From an uncultured Bacteroidales bacterium (GTDB lineage: Bacteria > Bacteroidota > Bacteroidia > Bacteroidales > CAIXZF01): a stretch of DNA of 64,000 nucleotides. The number at the start of each line of letters is the position of its first letter. The first letter of the stretch is position 1. Both the position numbers and the translations under genes were made by a program. Below are positions 1-8,061 of this stretch, piece by piece. Where the stretch lies: contig CAIXZF010000107.1 of assembly GCA_903923925.1 (NCBI GenBank), positions 1 through 64,000 of the forward strand, written 5' to 3'. The notes under the pieces were generated by a model. The model ran no database searches, had not been told where the DNA came from, and worked only from the letters and a program-made list of their open reading frames with translations.

Positions 1-140
1 ACGGGGTTATAAATCAATGCTCGATTACTACTTAAAAGTATCTCCACAATTTAATGAACCGCTGTATACGAGACCCGTACGTACAGTGGTGTGAGAGGCG
101 TACTCCGTCAGGTAATGCTGGCGGAGCCGTCTACTCGATT
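1..140 (+). mobile_element. 3' end of a group II intron (domains V and VI)
   Basis: A domain V-like hairpin occupies 58-90: ACCGCTGTA (58-66) pairs with TACAGTGGT (82-90), with an inner TACG/CGTA stem. It is followed by GTGTGAGAGG and a domain VI-like hairpin, CTCCGTCAG (103-111) with CTGGCGGAG (118-126). The end, CTACTCGATT (131-140), places an unpaired A at 133 about seven bases before the probable 3' splice site near 139-140. This order and wording match bacterial group II intron 3' ends as I know them. The reverse transcriptase part lies outside the left edge. The intron is antisense to the glycosyltransferase gene it interrupts, so splicing could not restore that gene. Confidence 0.82.
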
Positions 141-984
141 CTTCCCGTGTATAAGGTAGAAGACAAATATCTGCTGATTGGATGTATTCGATTAATTGGG
201 GGAGTTCAAGATATCTATTAATCAATGTAATGTTGCTTTGGAGATTAAGTCGATTAATTTGGTCGATTAGTTTTGCTCTATATGTTTTTGAAGATAAATT
301 TTCAGGATGATCGGCACCAATAATAATGTATTGAAAGTCGCCAAGGTCATCCTTTAATGAATGCAAGGCTTCAATTGCAATTTCATAACCCTTGGTTTCG
401 CGCATGAGTCCGCATGAAATGAAGGTAAGTCTGTCTGGACACGACTTTCGCAAAATTGAATCCTGAGGAAGAATGAAGGGTATTTCCGGGACGCCATGAG
501 GGATTACCTGAATTTTATCATTTGATATGCCATAGTTTGTGATAATAAAATCACTGGCTTCTTTAGAAAAAACGAACAATACATTGCTTCTTTCGACTAA
601 TTTCCTGAATATTCGCTCCCGGTTATTGGATAGGGTTTTATTAATGGTATGTAATGTAGTCGCAATGGGTTTGGTGATCCTATCGAGCAGGATTCCGATA
701 TTTTCGCCGTCGGGTTTTCCATATATCTTATATTCGTGCTGGATATCAATAAAATCAAGGTCGAGGGAGTTAATTAATTCAGCAGCCTTATAAAAATCCT
801 CCGGGTGATTATTCCTAATTTCAAATTCTGATTTGGGTTCCTCGTCATTGTTAAAAGTTAAGCTGAACTGTACAATTTCCAAATTGGGTTTCTGTTGTTG
901 AACAGCAGTAAACAAATCGGTGGCATAGGTTGCAATACCGCATTGTGTAGGTGGGAAAGTGCTTATAACTCCTATCTTATTCAT
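28..984 (-). CDS. Glycosyltransferase family 4-like protein, C-terminus lost to a group II intron
   Basis: The N-terminus (MNKIGVISTFPPTQCGIATY) and the central HTINKTL, VFVFSKEASDFI and VIPHGVPEI segments are typical of GT-B glycosyltransferases that transfer sugar from a nucleotide-sugar in the cytoplasm. I chose ATG 984 because the open frame upstream of it lies inside the preceding gene; it overlaps that gene's stop by 8 bases. Homology holds to about ADICLLPYTRE (base ~147). After that the frame reads through intron domain VI and V sequence and ends at 28, so the last ~40 residues are intron-derived. The C-terminal donor-sugar part (E-x7-E region) is missing, so the product is probably inactive. 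Acceptor and donor are unknown. Confidence 0.8.
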   Translation of the reverse strand: MNKIGVISTFPPTQCGIATYATDLFTAVQQQKPNLEIVQFSLTFNNDEEPKSEFEIRNNHPEDFYKAAELINSLDLDFIDIQHEYKIYGKPDGENIGILLDRITKPIATTLHTINKTLSNNRERIFRKLVERSNVLFVFSKEASDFIITNYGISNDKIQVIPHGVPEIPFILPQDSILRKSCPDRLTFISCGLMRETKGYEIAIEALHSLKDDLGDFQYIIIGADHPENLSSKTYRAKLIDQINRLNLQSNITLINRYLELPQLIEYIQSADICLLPYTREESSRRLRQHYLTEYASHTTVRTGLVYSGSLNCGDTFK

Positions 985-1849
985 TCTCAACTCTGATTTC
1001 AATTTCATTGATGTTGATTTCAAATTCATTTCCATCCCCCCAGGCAAGTAAATAAAGCTGCTCCCTGATTTCCCGGTTAATTAATTTTCGAAAAACTTCT
1101 GTTTCATCGAGTTTTAAAAGAAGAAAGCTTTCAGGATCTATTACTAATTCAACTTTAAAGGTATTCTTCGAGGACTTATGTGTGGTAATTAAATCTGGCC
1201 GGAAACGGATGCCATTATTGTAGGTGGTAATAAAGATATCATCCGAGAAAAAGTTTTTACCGATATGGATTACAAAATTGTTGTCCATTGACTGGATGCT
1301 ACCATCTCCGAAAAGTTTTCCATTCAGACGTAATAACTTAAAGCCAAACCTATAGTATTGAGATTGGGTGGAGAGATTGCAGGTAAAACTTCTGAAAAGA
1401 CCAAAATTTAGCGGTATTGGTAAATATGAAGCCCATTGCGGGGTACTATGATTTGTGGTTGCTAACCAGGATTTGGGGCATGATTCGTAATTAAGGTTCT
1501 TGCTTATTAAATTCTCTTTCGAATTACTATGTTCAAAATCCATAGAGACTGATTTAAAAACATGCTGGGCATAATATTCGAGAGTTCTGATTTTGATTAT
1601 TTGGTATTTCCTTTTCGTATCCTCATGAAAAAATTTCACCAATGTTCCTTCAGATATGGACTCTTTGCAGATGTCCAAAATTGAAATTTTCAACTCATGA
1701 TAATAATTGTTATGTCGATTCTTTGAAGTAGGAAGAAATTCACCGTGGTGAAGAATGGAGTATGCTTCACGTACCTGTTGACGCAGATCGATCAGTTTAT
1801 TCAGAGGATAATCAATTATCTGGAGTGGATTGTTTAGCTTGATTTTCAT
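977..1849 (-). CDS. Hypothetical protein, 290 aa, upstream partner of the glycosyltransferase
   Basis: I do not recognise a family. The protein is soluble in appearance, with no signal peptide or membrane segment, and is rich in aromatic and basic residues. The C-terminal third (KVELVIDPESFLLLKLDETEV onward in pieces) looks like alternating beta strands. It starts at ATG 1849 and its stop overlaps the start of the following glycosyltransferase by 8 bases, so the two were probably one translation-coupled unit. This suggests a role linked to glycan or surface polymer synthesis, but that is inference from position only. The region upstream (1850-2096) carries no gene. Confidence 0.6.
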   Translation of the reverse strand: MKIKLNNPLQIIDYPLNKLIDLRQQVREAYSILHHGEFLPTSKNRHNNYYHELKISILDICKESISEGTLVKFFHEDTKRKYQIIKIRTLEYYAQHVFKSVSMDFEHSNSKENLISKNLNYESCPKSWLATTNHSTPQWASYLPIPLNFGLFRSFTCNLSTQSQYYRFGFKLLRLNGKLFGDGSIQSMDNNFVIHIGKNFFSDDIFITTYNNGIRFRPDLITTHKSSKNTFKVELVIDPESFLLLKLDETEVFRKLINREIREQLYLLAWGDGNEFEININEIEIRVENE

Positions 1850-2292
1850 TCTGGTTAATACGATTTCAATTTCATTACAAAGAACTTATTGTTGGAGGAC
1901 AGAACCTGTCTTCGAAGAAATTTAGATTTAGTTTAAATAATGCTCATCGAGTGCATGTTACAAATCTCATTTTTATGACTGGAAGGATTGTTATCATTCG
2001 AAAGCAGATATTCCGGTAGTTGAGATAGTAGTCTCAAATTGTTAAGCAGTGGTTTGACTCAGGCCATGTTGACCGCTACTTTTGCTACAAAATATAAAAC
2101 CCCTCGTGATCAGACGAGGGGTTTAACTAGAACAAATATTGTCCTAGTACCTCAAGAATATATCAGCTATTCCCAGGTATGTCTATTGTACCACAATGTG
2201 GATATAAAAGTCAACTAATTCCACATGATGGAGTACGTCCCTAAAATGCTGAATTATTCCGAGGGTACCGACATCGGAAAGGTGGGGTTAAT
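1850..2292. other. Intergenic region between divergent accessory genes
   Basis: No gene is seen in these 443 bases. They hold the strong inverted repeat at 2097-2124 (listed separately), an 11-bp palindrome CCACAATGTGG at 2191-2201, and GTCAACTAATT at 2210-2220, which recurs exactly at 2840-2850 just after the next gene. A purine-rich AAAGGTGGGG lies just before ATG 2293 and may act as its ribosome binding site. The short repeats could be operator sites for a regulator encoded in the element. Confidence 0.5.
2097..2124. terminator. Perfect 11-bp inverted repeat, bidirectional terminator-like
   Basis: AAACCCCTCGT (2097-2107) pairs without mismatch with ACGAGGGGTTT (2114-2124) across a 6-base loop. 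The A and T flanks make it terminator-like on either strand, though no long T-run follows. It lies 5' of both neighbouring genes, so what it would terminate is unclear; a transposon end or attenuator is an alternative. Confidence 0.5.
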
Positions 2293-2829
2293 ATGGGAGT
2301 CGAATTATCACAACAACTTTATGAAATTATCCGCAAAATAGTGCAGGAGGAATTTCTTCATCAGACTCAGGAAGCTTCGGGATATAAAGAGAGGACTGAA
2401 CAATTCCCTGGTGTCATAACATTTTCAAATCCTATTATCATTAAAAAATTTGGATGGCTTATTTGTAAGGCTTCCATTCAAAAGCTACATGAACTCCTAT
2501 TGTCGAATGGATTTATATTATGTGAATATAAAATGTTCATGTTGCATTTTACAGGTGCTGAACAATCAGTTGAAAAAATTACCTGGCTTGCGAATCTAAA
2601 TGAGTTGACATATTTGTTTACTCGTATTCGTGAAGAAGGAGTAATTCCAAATCACAGATTTCCTCATAAATTATTACAGGAGAATTTTCTTGATAAGTAT
2701 CAAGAACCACTTAATGCCAATAGTTTACGCACATTACTTGAAAAGGGAGTAGCTAATCACAGGCGGGTAGAATTGATTGAAAAAATAATTGCCGCCATAT
2801 TGAATGATACAGATATTGCAAAAAATTGA
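2293..2829 (+). CDS. RteC-like protein of an integrated element
   Basis: 178 aa, no signal peptide or membrane segment. The second half (ITWLANLNELTYLFTRIREE, then ENFLDKY and RTLLEKGVANHRR) recalls the C-terminal domain of RteC-type regulators of Bacteroides conjugative elements, which end in a W-x-x-x-x-x-E-L-x-Y-L pattern, a short acidic helix and an R-x-x-R segment. That match is by eye and weak. Position supports it: the gene precedes a small basic peptide, an excisionase-like gene and an integrase on the same strand. RteC proteins activate excision genes, so a role in excision control is a reasonable guess. The start at ATG 2293 has an AAAGGTGGGG upstream. Confidence 0.45.
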   Translation: MGVELSQQLYEIIRKIVQEEFLHQTQEASGYKERTEQFPGVITFSNPIIIKKFGWLICKASIQKLHELLLSNGFILCEYKMFMLHFTGAEQSVEKITWLANLNELTYLFTRIREEGVIPNHRFPHKLLQENFLDKYQEPLNANSLRTLLEKGVANHRRVELIEKIIAAILNDTDIAKN

Positions 2830-2901
2830 CATAGTTGTCGTCAACTAATTACAACTGTGGTAACTAAATAACAGAGGTCGTGAACTAGTTTTGATAAAAA
2901 A

Positions 2902-3036
2902 ATGAAAATGGAACAACCAGAGGTAAAGTTTTACAAAATTGCTTCCAGAAGACATGTAAAGCTAAATGAATTGTTGAAAGAAGCCTTTGGTGAGAACAAG
3001 GCTAAGAAAGGTAACAGAAAATCAAAACAAGAGTAA
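2902..3036 (+). CDS. Small basic peptide, 44 aa, upstream of the excisionase-like gene
   Basis: An open frame from ATG 2902 to TAA 3036 encodes MKMEQPEVKFYKIASRR and a Lys-rich tail ending in RKSKQE. It ends two bases before the next start at 3039, which favours a real coupled gene over chance. It has no known family; a lysine-rich peptide this size could be an accessory DNA-binding protein. ATG 2908 is an alternative start. Confidence is limited by size. Confidence 0.45.
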   Translation: MKMEQPEVKFYKIASRRHVKLNELLKEAFGENKAKKGNRKSKQE

Positions 3037-3038
3037 AG

Positions 3039-3380
3039 ATGCTGCCAATTATTGCCATAAAGGAATTCTGTCGTGACCTGGGGTACAAAGACGCCAGAGC
3101 CGTTGTAAGATGGTGCGAAAGGCAAGGAATCCAGGTCATTTCATTTCCTGGCAGTAAACCCAAATTTGTTTTAAAAGCAGAATTAGAATCTGTTATTCTC
3201 CAAAAGTTCAGATCTCCTGAAGAATCTCAAAACAGGAATAATCAATTATCAAAATCACAAACAACTAAGGCATGCACCTCCCTTTCTAAATCAAGGAACA
3301 CAGACAAAAACTCAGGGTTTGACTATCATCCCCAAGGGACAATAGAATCAGACTTCCTGTCAATATTGCAAAATATTTAA
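3039..3380 (+). CDS. Putative excisionase / helix-turn-helix protein
   Basis: 113 aa. Residues 1-50 (IKEFCRDLGYKDARAVVRWC, then a short loop and KPKFVLKAELE) look like a MerR-type winged helix as found in excisionases and recombination directionality factors: helix, turn, recognition helix, then a beta wing. Residues 60-113 are polar and low in structure. The gene sits 8 bases upstream of the integrase and 2 bases after the preceding small gene, the usual place for an xis-type gene. Such proteins bend DNA at an attachment site and favour excision. Function is inferred from fold pattern and position. Confidence 0.5.
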   Translation: MLPIIAIKEFCRDLGYKDARAVVRWCERQGIQVISFPGSKPKFVLKAELESVILQKFRSPEESQNRNNQLSKSQTTKACTSLSKSRNTDKNSGFDYHPQGTIESDFLSILQNI

Positions 3381-3388
3381 CCCACGGT

Positions 3389-4819
3389 ATGATGCTCACG
3401 ATGGGAAAAAAGCCACTTAATATTTCAGCAAATAAACGGTGGAAGGGATTGAACATATATTGCTATAAATGTAAAACAAATGTTACAGCAGGGATTTGTA
3501 AAGAAAGTGGGAAACCTTTGAAGGAGTGCATTCATGGAGACAAGCATGTTTTTAAAATATATATTTCTGTTCCGGGTACAAAGAATCAAAGGAAAACCAG
3601 GACAATCGAAACCAGAGATATTAATGAGGCCATTAAAGAAGCGATATTGTTTGAGCAAGAAGTAAAAGGAAAGAATCCAACCGTTCAAAAAATCATGGAA
3701 GCTAAGCCGCAACCGAAGTTGATCGCACAGAGTTCAGTAAGACCAATGTTATTGGTTCAAGCCCTGGCCAGGTATATTGGTTGGTTACACGGAGAAGGTG
3801 TTCCGGTACATTTAATAAAAGAACGAAGCAAGAATCACATCCGGGACGTAGAACGTGGTTTTGAAAAGTCAGTTACAGGCTTGGTTAAAGCTGGTTATGA
3901 TTTAGACAGCCTCAAAGTTGATGATTTAAGGGATGAACACGTAGGAATTATTTGCAGTTATCTCAGAGCTAATGGAATACAGGGCAGAACATTTAATAAA
4001 TATATTAGCTACTTAGTTAGTTGGGCCAAATGGTATAATGAGGAATATGATTTAATTATCAGGAACTGGTTTAAAAGAGTAAAACGGGAGCCTGAAAATC
4101 CAAATAAAGAGGCAATCACTTTTAAAGAGTTTAATGCATTGTTGGCACAAATAACTCCAGAAAATGGTATAAGACATTATGACAATCACATTAAACCAAC
4201 ACGAAGTCTCTATCGTCCTTGGCTCTCACAAGGAATCCGATTGGGGTTTGAGACCGGACGTCGAATAGAGGAAATCGCTAACCTGAAATGGAGTTATATT
4301 GATGAAGAAGAAGGTAATCAGTTTATAAAAATAGAAGACTACAAGGTGAATCATATTCAAAAACGGAATTTGGAGAAGAATAAGAAATACGTGTATATTC
4401 CAATGACCAAGACATTAATTGAGTTATTGAACGAATTAGGATACCAGGAAAAGGGGACATCTGATGAGTATATTTTAGCACCAGAAATCACCCAGAACCG
4501 TAAAAATGTGATATCCGATGTATTATGCCGGGGATTCTCACATTACTTTGAACAGTTGAATTCTAATAAGCACCTGACATTCAAAAGTCTACGGAAAGCC
4601 TACATCACGAACTTAGTATTATACCTTGGAGCAGAAAATGCCCGAAGCGTAACAGGGCATAGTAGCACTCAAATAATCGAGAACAACTATTTGGATAAAA
4701 AGGAAATTGCCAAAGCACTGCGAGGATTCAATCCCAATATGGATTCCGCTAACCGGGCTCAATCCATGCAAGAATTAAGAAATGAAAAATCAAATCCGAA
4801 CGTAAATATTGACCGATAA
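3389..4819 (+). CDS. Tyrosine recombinase / integrase with N-terminal zinc-ribbon-like segment
   Basis: 476 aa. The C-terminal catalytic domain shows Arg291 (TGRRIEEIANLKW), Arg402 (FKSLRKAYIT), His424 (TGHSS) and nucleophile Tyr434 (ENNYL). The first His of the usual H-x-x-R is a Lys here, a variation often seen in Bacteroidota integrases. A core-binding domain precedes it (about 130-230). Unusually, residues 25-60 hold C-x2-C, a further C and a C-x-H...H pattern that looks like a zinc ribbon. ATG 3389 is followed by two more in-frame ATGs (3392, 3401); any may be used. The gene reads toward tRNA-Leu and ends 147 bases before its 3' end, so tRNA-Leu is the likely attachment site. Confidence 0.9.
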   Translation: MMLTMGKKPLNISANKRWKGLNIYCYKCKTNVTAGICKESGKPLKECIHGDKHVFKIYISVPGTKNQRKTRTIETRDINEAIKEAILFEQEVKGKNPTVQKIMEAKPQPKLIAQSSVRPMLLVQALARYIGWLHGEGVPVHLIKERSKNHIRDVERGFEKSVTGLVKAGYDLDSLKVDDLRDEHVGIICSYLRANGIQGRTFNKYISYLVSWAKWYNEEYDLIIRNWFKRVKREPENPNKEAITFKEFNALLAQITPENGIRHYDNHIKPTRSLYRPWLSQGIRLGFETGRRIEEIANLKWSYIDEEEGNQFIKIEDYKVNHIQKRNLEKNKKYVYIPMTKTLIELLNELGYQEKGTSDEYILAPEITQNRKNVISDVLCRGFSHYFEQLNSNKHLTFKSLRKAYITNLVLYLGAENARSVTGHSSTQIIENNYLDKKEIAKALRGFNPNMDSANRAQSMQELRNEKSNPNVNIDR

Positions 4820-4835
4820 ATTGAAAACAATTATT

Positions 4836-4888
4836 AATTTCCGCACCTTAATGAAAAATTTCCGCACCCTGCTGGAAAATTTCCGCAC
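4836..4888. repeat. Three 11-bp direct repeats at exact 21-bp period, candidate integrase arm sites
   Basis: AATTTCCGCAC occurs at 4836, 4857 and 4878. The 21-base spacing is two helical turns, placing the sites on one face of the DNA. They lie between the integrase stop and the tRNA-Leu 3' end, where arm-type binding sites of tyrosine integrases are expected. In one frame the repeats also spell NFRTLMK, NFRTLLE, NFRTYLD, but that frame runs through the tRNA and is unlikely to be a gene. Confidence 0.65.
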
Positions 4889-4925
4889 TTACCTGGATTA
4901 TTTTGAGAAATTTAGGGGAATAAAA

Positions 4926-4964
4926 AAACGCTGGAACTCTTGTTTAGCAAGATTTCCAGCGTTT
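4926..4964 (-). terminator. Intrinsic terminator of tRNA-Leu
   Basis: AAACGCTGGAA (4926-4936) pairs with TTCCAGCGTTT (4954-4964). Read leftward, the stem follows the 3' end of tRNA-Leu at once and is followed by a run of seven T, the standard form of an intrinsic terminator. Confidence 0.85.
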
Positions 4965-4965
4965 G

Positions 4966-5050
4966 TACCCGAGGCGGGACTTGAACCCGCACGACCGCAA
5001 TGGCCAAAGGATTTTAAGTCCTTCGTGTCTACCAATTCCACCACCCGGGC
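4966..5050 (-). tRNA. tRNA-Leu (anticodon UAA)
   Basis: The complement starts GCCCGGG at 5050 and closes with CTCGGGT (4973-4967) and discriminator A (4966). The anticodon stem AAGGA/TCCTT encloses CTTAAAA, giving UAA. An extra arm, as in class II tRNAs, precedes the T-loop GTTCAAGTC. CCA is not encoded. The 3' half faces the integrase gene and is the probable attachment site of the element on the left. Confidence 0.95.
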
Positions 5051-5058
5051 ATTTTTTA

Positions 5059-5104
5059 AGTGAAAAGTGAAAAGTGAAAAGTGAAAAATGAAAAGCGAAA
5101 AGTG
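5059..5104. repeat. GTGAAAA-type simple tandem repeat
   Basis: Six or so copies of a 7-base unit (AAGTGAA, with AAATGAA and AAGCGAA variants) lie between the two tRNA genes. The same motif appears on the other strand at 62442-62478. Confidence 0.8.
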
Positions 5105-5128
5105 CTTTTCGGTTTATTCATTTTCGAA

Positions 5129-5159
5129 AAAAAACCTCTCGGTGGAGGAGAGGTTTTTT
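5129..5159 (-). terminator. Intrinsic terminator of tRNA-Gly
   Basis: AAAAAACCTCTC (5129-5140) pairs with GAGAGGTTTTTT (5148-5159) over a 7-base loop. Read leftward it begins two bases after tRNA-Gly and ends in a run of T. Confidence 0.85.
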
Positions 5160-5160
5160 G

Positions 5161-5233
5161 AGCGAAAAACGGGACTCGAACCCGCGACCCTGACCTTGGC
5201 AAGGTCATGCTCTACCAACTGAGCTACTTTCGC
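5161..5233 (-). tRNA. tRNA-Gly (anticodon GCC)
   Basis: The complement runs from GCGAAAG (5233) to TTTTCGC plus discriminator T (5161), 73 bases. The D-arm reads AGCTCAGTTGGTAGAGC, the anticodon stem TGACC/GGTCA encloses TTGCCAA, and the T-loop is GTTCGAGTC. CCA is not encoded. Confidence 0.96.
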
Positions 5234-5292
5234 TTGTTGCCATTTTGATGGTGCAAAGATAGGAAAAAAATAAAATGTCAAGCAAATTTATT

Positions 5293-7932
5293 TTAACCTC
5301 CCAACATTTTTTTTATTCCGTTTAGTTTCATCAAAGCTTCTACTGGTGTTAAAGTATTGATATCTGTTTTGAGTATATCATCTTTGATCTGTTCAAGCAA
5401 GGGATCGTCTAACTGAATGAAACTCAGCTGATACTGATCGTTTTTGTGACGGGCGGCCTTTGCAACGGATTTTTCTGCAAATTCGCGGCTGGAGTGCGAT
5501 TTCTCAAGCTGAACCAGAATGTCCTCGGCTCTTTTCAGAACACTCTGCGGGATGCCTGCCATACGCGCTACATGTATACCAAAACTGTGTTCTGTTCCGC
5601 CTTGTACCATTTTTCGAAGGAATATTACCTTATTGCCCACTTCTTTTACCGAAACATGGTAGTTTTTAATTCGGTTCATTGTAACTGCCATTTCGTTTAA
5701 TTCGTGGTAATGCGTGGCAAACAGCACCTTTGGATGATGCAGCGGATGCTCATGCAGGTACTCTGCAATTGACCATGCAATGGAGATTCCGTCGTAAGTA
5801 CTGGTGCCACGGCCTATTTCATCCAGAAGTATCAGGCTGCGGCTTGATACATTGTTGAGAATACTGGCGGTTTCATTCATCTCAACCATGAAAGTGGACT
5901 CACCGGATGAAATGTTGTCGGAGGCACCTACACGCGTAAATATTTTGTCGACGATTCCGATAACTGCCTTTGATGCGGGAACATAACAGCCTGTTTGTGC
6001 CATCAGTACGATCAGCGCAGATTGCCTGAGGAAGGCGGATTTCCCTGACATATTCGGCCCGGTAATAATCAGGATCTGCTGACTGTTATTATCGAGGAAA
6101 AGATCGTTTGAAACGAAAGACTCATTTGGCGGAAGCTGCTGTTCAATTACCGGATGCCTTCCGTTTTCGATGGTAAGCTCTGTGGATTCGGTAATCTTCG
6201 GACGGGTGTAATTATTCCTTGTGGCAACATTCGCAAAGGAAAGAAGCACATCCAGCCTTGCCAGTAAACCGGCATTCAGCTGAATTGGCTCTGTATATTC
6301 GGAAAGAGCGAGCACAAGTTCATTGTAAAGTCTGGCTTCTATAATCTGGATCTTTTCTTCGGCTCCAAGAATTTTTTCTTCATAGTCCTTAAGTTCCTCA
6401 GTAATATAACGCTCGCAGTTAACCAGGGTTTGTTTGCGGTGCCATTCAGGAGGAACTTTGTTTTTATGGGTATTGGTTACTTCCAGATAATAACCGAATA
6501 CATTGTTATAGGCTATTTTAAGGGATGAAATTCCAGTTCTGTCGGTCTCACGCTGAACAATCTGCTGCAGATAATCTTTCCCGGAATAGGCAAGCTTTCT
6601 GAGTTCGTCGAGGTCGGGATTAATGCCATCGGCAATTACCCCGCCTTTGCTGAGCAAAACGGGCGGATCTTCTTTTACTTCCCGCGAAATACGTTCGGAA
6701 ATAAGCTTACAGGGATTCAACTGTTCGCTGAGTGTTCTCAATGTAGGCTGATCCGAATTACCACATGCTTCTCTGATGGGCTCTATTGCTTCCAGAGCCC
6801 GTTTAATATATTGAACTTCCCGTGGATTGATGCGCCCCACCGCAACTTTGGAAATCAGGCGTTCGAGATCGCCAATAACCTTGAGGTTCGATTCTATCGT
6901 TTTTTTAAATTGCTCGTTTTCAATATAATGACTAACAATTTCCTGACGTTCCTCTATTGGTTTTGGATCCTTTAAGGGCATCACTATCCATCGGCGGAGC
7001 ATCCGTGAACCCATTGGCGTAATGGTAGAATCGAGGACAGTTAATAAGGTTTTAGCGTTTTCGAACGGACTATGGAGAAGTTCCAGGTTACGGATTGTGA
7101 AGCGGTCGAGCCATACATAATGTTCCTCTTCTATTCTGGAAATGTGAGTAATATGCTGAACACGGTCGTGCTGAGTTTCTGAGAGGTAATGAAGTGAAGC
7201 TCCTGCAGCAATGATACCGTTTTCCTGTTCTTCTACTCCGAATCCCTTCAGAGAAATTGTGCCAAAGTGTTTAACGAGTAAATCGTGGCCGAAATCATGC
7301 GTAAATACCCAATCTTCGAAGGTTGTAAGGTAGAATTTGGGGCCGAATCGTTCGATAAAATCCTGCCGTTTATTCTTCTGAACGATTATTTCGCTGGGGT
7401 GGAAAGTTTGAAGGAGTTTATCAATATAATCATCATTTCCCTGTGCCAGCATAAATTCGCCTGTAGATACATCAAGGAAAGAAATACCTGAATTCCTTGG
7501 AAGCAGGTGGATTGAGGCGAGGAAGTTATTTTCCTTATGCTCCAGAACTTTATCATGATAGGTAACTCCAGGCGTAACCAGTTCTGTAACACCTCTTTTA
7601 ACAATCTTTTTTGTTAGTTTTGGATCTTCCAGCTGATCGCAAATGGCAACTCGGTAACCAGCTCTTACCAGTTTCGGAAGATAGGTGTCGAGCGAATGGT
7701 GGGGAAAACCTGCAAGTTCTACATAAGTTGCTGCGCCATTGGCTCTTCGGGTAAGAACAATTCCAAGGATACCCGAAGCTTTTATTGCATCTTCACCGAA
7801 AGTTTCATAGAAATCGCCGACTCTGAAAAGCAGCAAAGCGTCAGGATATTTCGCCTTAATAGCGAAATATTGCTTCATCAGCGGGGTTTCAACTATTCCT
7901 TTTGTATTTTCCTTCATCTGCTCTTCCTTCAT
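5293..7932 (-). CDS. mutS: DNA mismatch repair protein MutS
   Basis: MutS binds mismatched or looped DNA as a dimer and recruits MutL using ATP. From ATG 7932 the protein has 879 aa, the usual size. The mismatch-recognition wedge is [10 protein letters not shown] with Phe41 and Glu43. The connector, core lever and clamp regions follow, then Walker A GPNMSGKS near residue 620 and Walker [11 protein letters not shown] with the STYDG signature near 700, and a C-terminal helical dimerisation part. The frame stays open 23 codons further upstream, but that stretch is not MutS-like. ATG 7917 is an alternative start, favoured if the TAnnTTTG box at 7937-7944 is the promoter. The gene stands alone, divergent from the TrmH-type gene. 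Confidence 0.97.
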   Translation of the reverse strand: MKEEQMKENTKGIVETPLMKQYFAIKAKYPDALLLFRVGDFYETFGEDAIKASGILGIVLTRRANGAATYVELAGFPHHSLDTYLPKLVRAGYRVAICDQLEDPKLTKKIVKRGVTELVTPGVTYHDKVLEHKENNFLASIHLLPRNSGISFLDVSTGEFMLAQGNDDYIDKLLQTFHPSEIIVQKNKRQDFIERFGPKFYLTTFEDWVFTHDFGHDLLVKHFGTISLKGFGVEEQENGIIAAGASLHYLSETQHDRVQHITHISRIEEEHYVWLDRFTIRNLELLHSPFENAKTLLTVLDSTITPMGSRMLRRWIVMPLKDPKPIEERQEIVSHYIENEQFKKTIESNLKVIGDLERLISKVAVGRINPREVQYIKRALEAIEPIREACGNSDQPTLRTLSEQLNPCKLISERISREVKEDPPVLLSKGGVIADGINPDLDELRKLAYSGKDYLQQIVQRETDRTGISSLKIAYNNVFGYYLEVTNTHKNKVPPEWHRKQTLVNCERYITEELKDYEEKILGAEEKIQIIEARLYNELVLALSEYTEPIQLNAGLLARLDVLLSFANVATRNNYTRPKITESTELTIENGRHPVIEQQLPPNESFVSNDLFLDNNSQQILIITGPNMSGKSAFLRQSALIVLMAQTGCYVPASKAVIGIVDKIFTRVGASDNISSGESTFMVEMNETASILNNVSSRSLILLDEIGRGTSTYDGISIAWSIAEYLHEHPLHHPKVLFATHYHELNEMAVTMNRIKNYHVSVKEVGNKVIFLRKMVQGGTEHSFGIHVARMAGIPQSVLKRAEDILVQLEKSHSSREFAEKSVAKAARHKNDQYQLSFIQLDDPLLEQIKDDILKTDINTLTPVEALMKLNGIKKMLGG

Positions 7933-7936
7933 AAAA

Positions 7937-7944
7937 CAAAAGTA
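7937..7944 (-). promoter_or_regulatory. Candidate -7 box for mutS
   Basis: The complement reads TACTTTTG, fitting the Bacteroidota TAnnTTTG box. No clear -33 TTTG lies at the expected distance. If used, transcription would begin near 7930, which would make ATG 7917 the start of MutS. Confidence 0.4.
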
Positions 7945-8061
7945 TAATTTCGGTTTCACATAGAAAATCGAATAATGGTTTATGTTGCAATAATTTTGCA
8001 ATAATTTGCGATAATCCGCAACATTCGTGTAATTTGCGTTTCAATTATACAAGCCAGAAGG

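Noticed and set aside
2-94. Open frame ending in RTVV that could be the intron reverse transcriptase end
   Set aside because: It overlaps domain V, which is a structured RNA; the stretch has no recognisable RT or maturase motif.
2931-3125. 64-codon leftward ORF across the small peptide and excisionase genes
   Set aside because: It is antisense to two short genes with tight spacing and has no independent support.
4809-5063. 84-codon ORF with NFRT repeats
   Set aside because: It runs through the tRNA-Leu terminator and the whole tRNA-Leu gene; its repeats are explained by the 21-bp DNA repeats.
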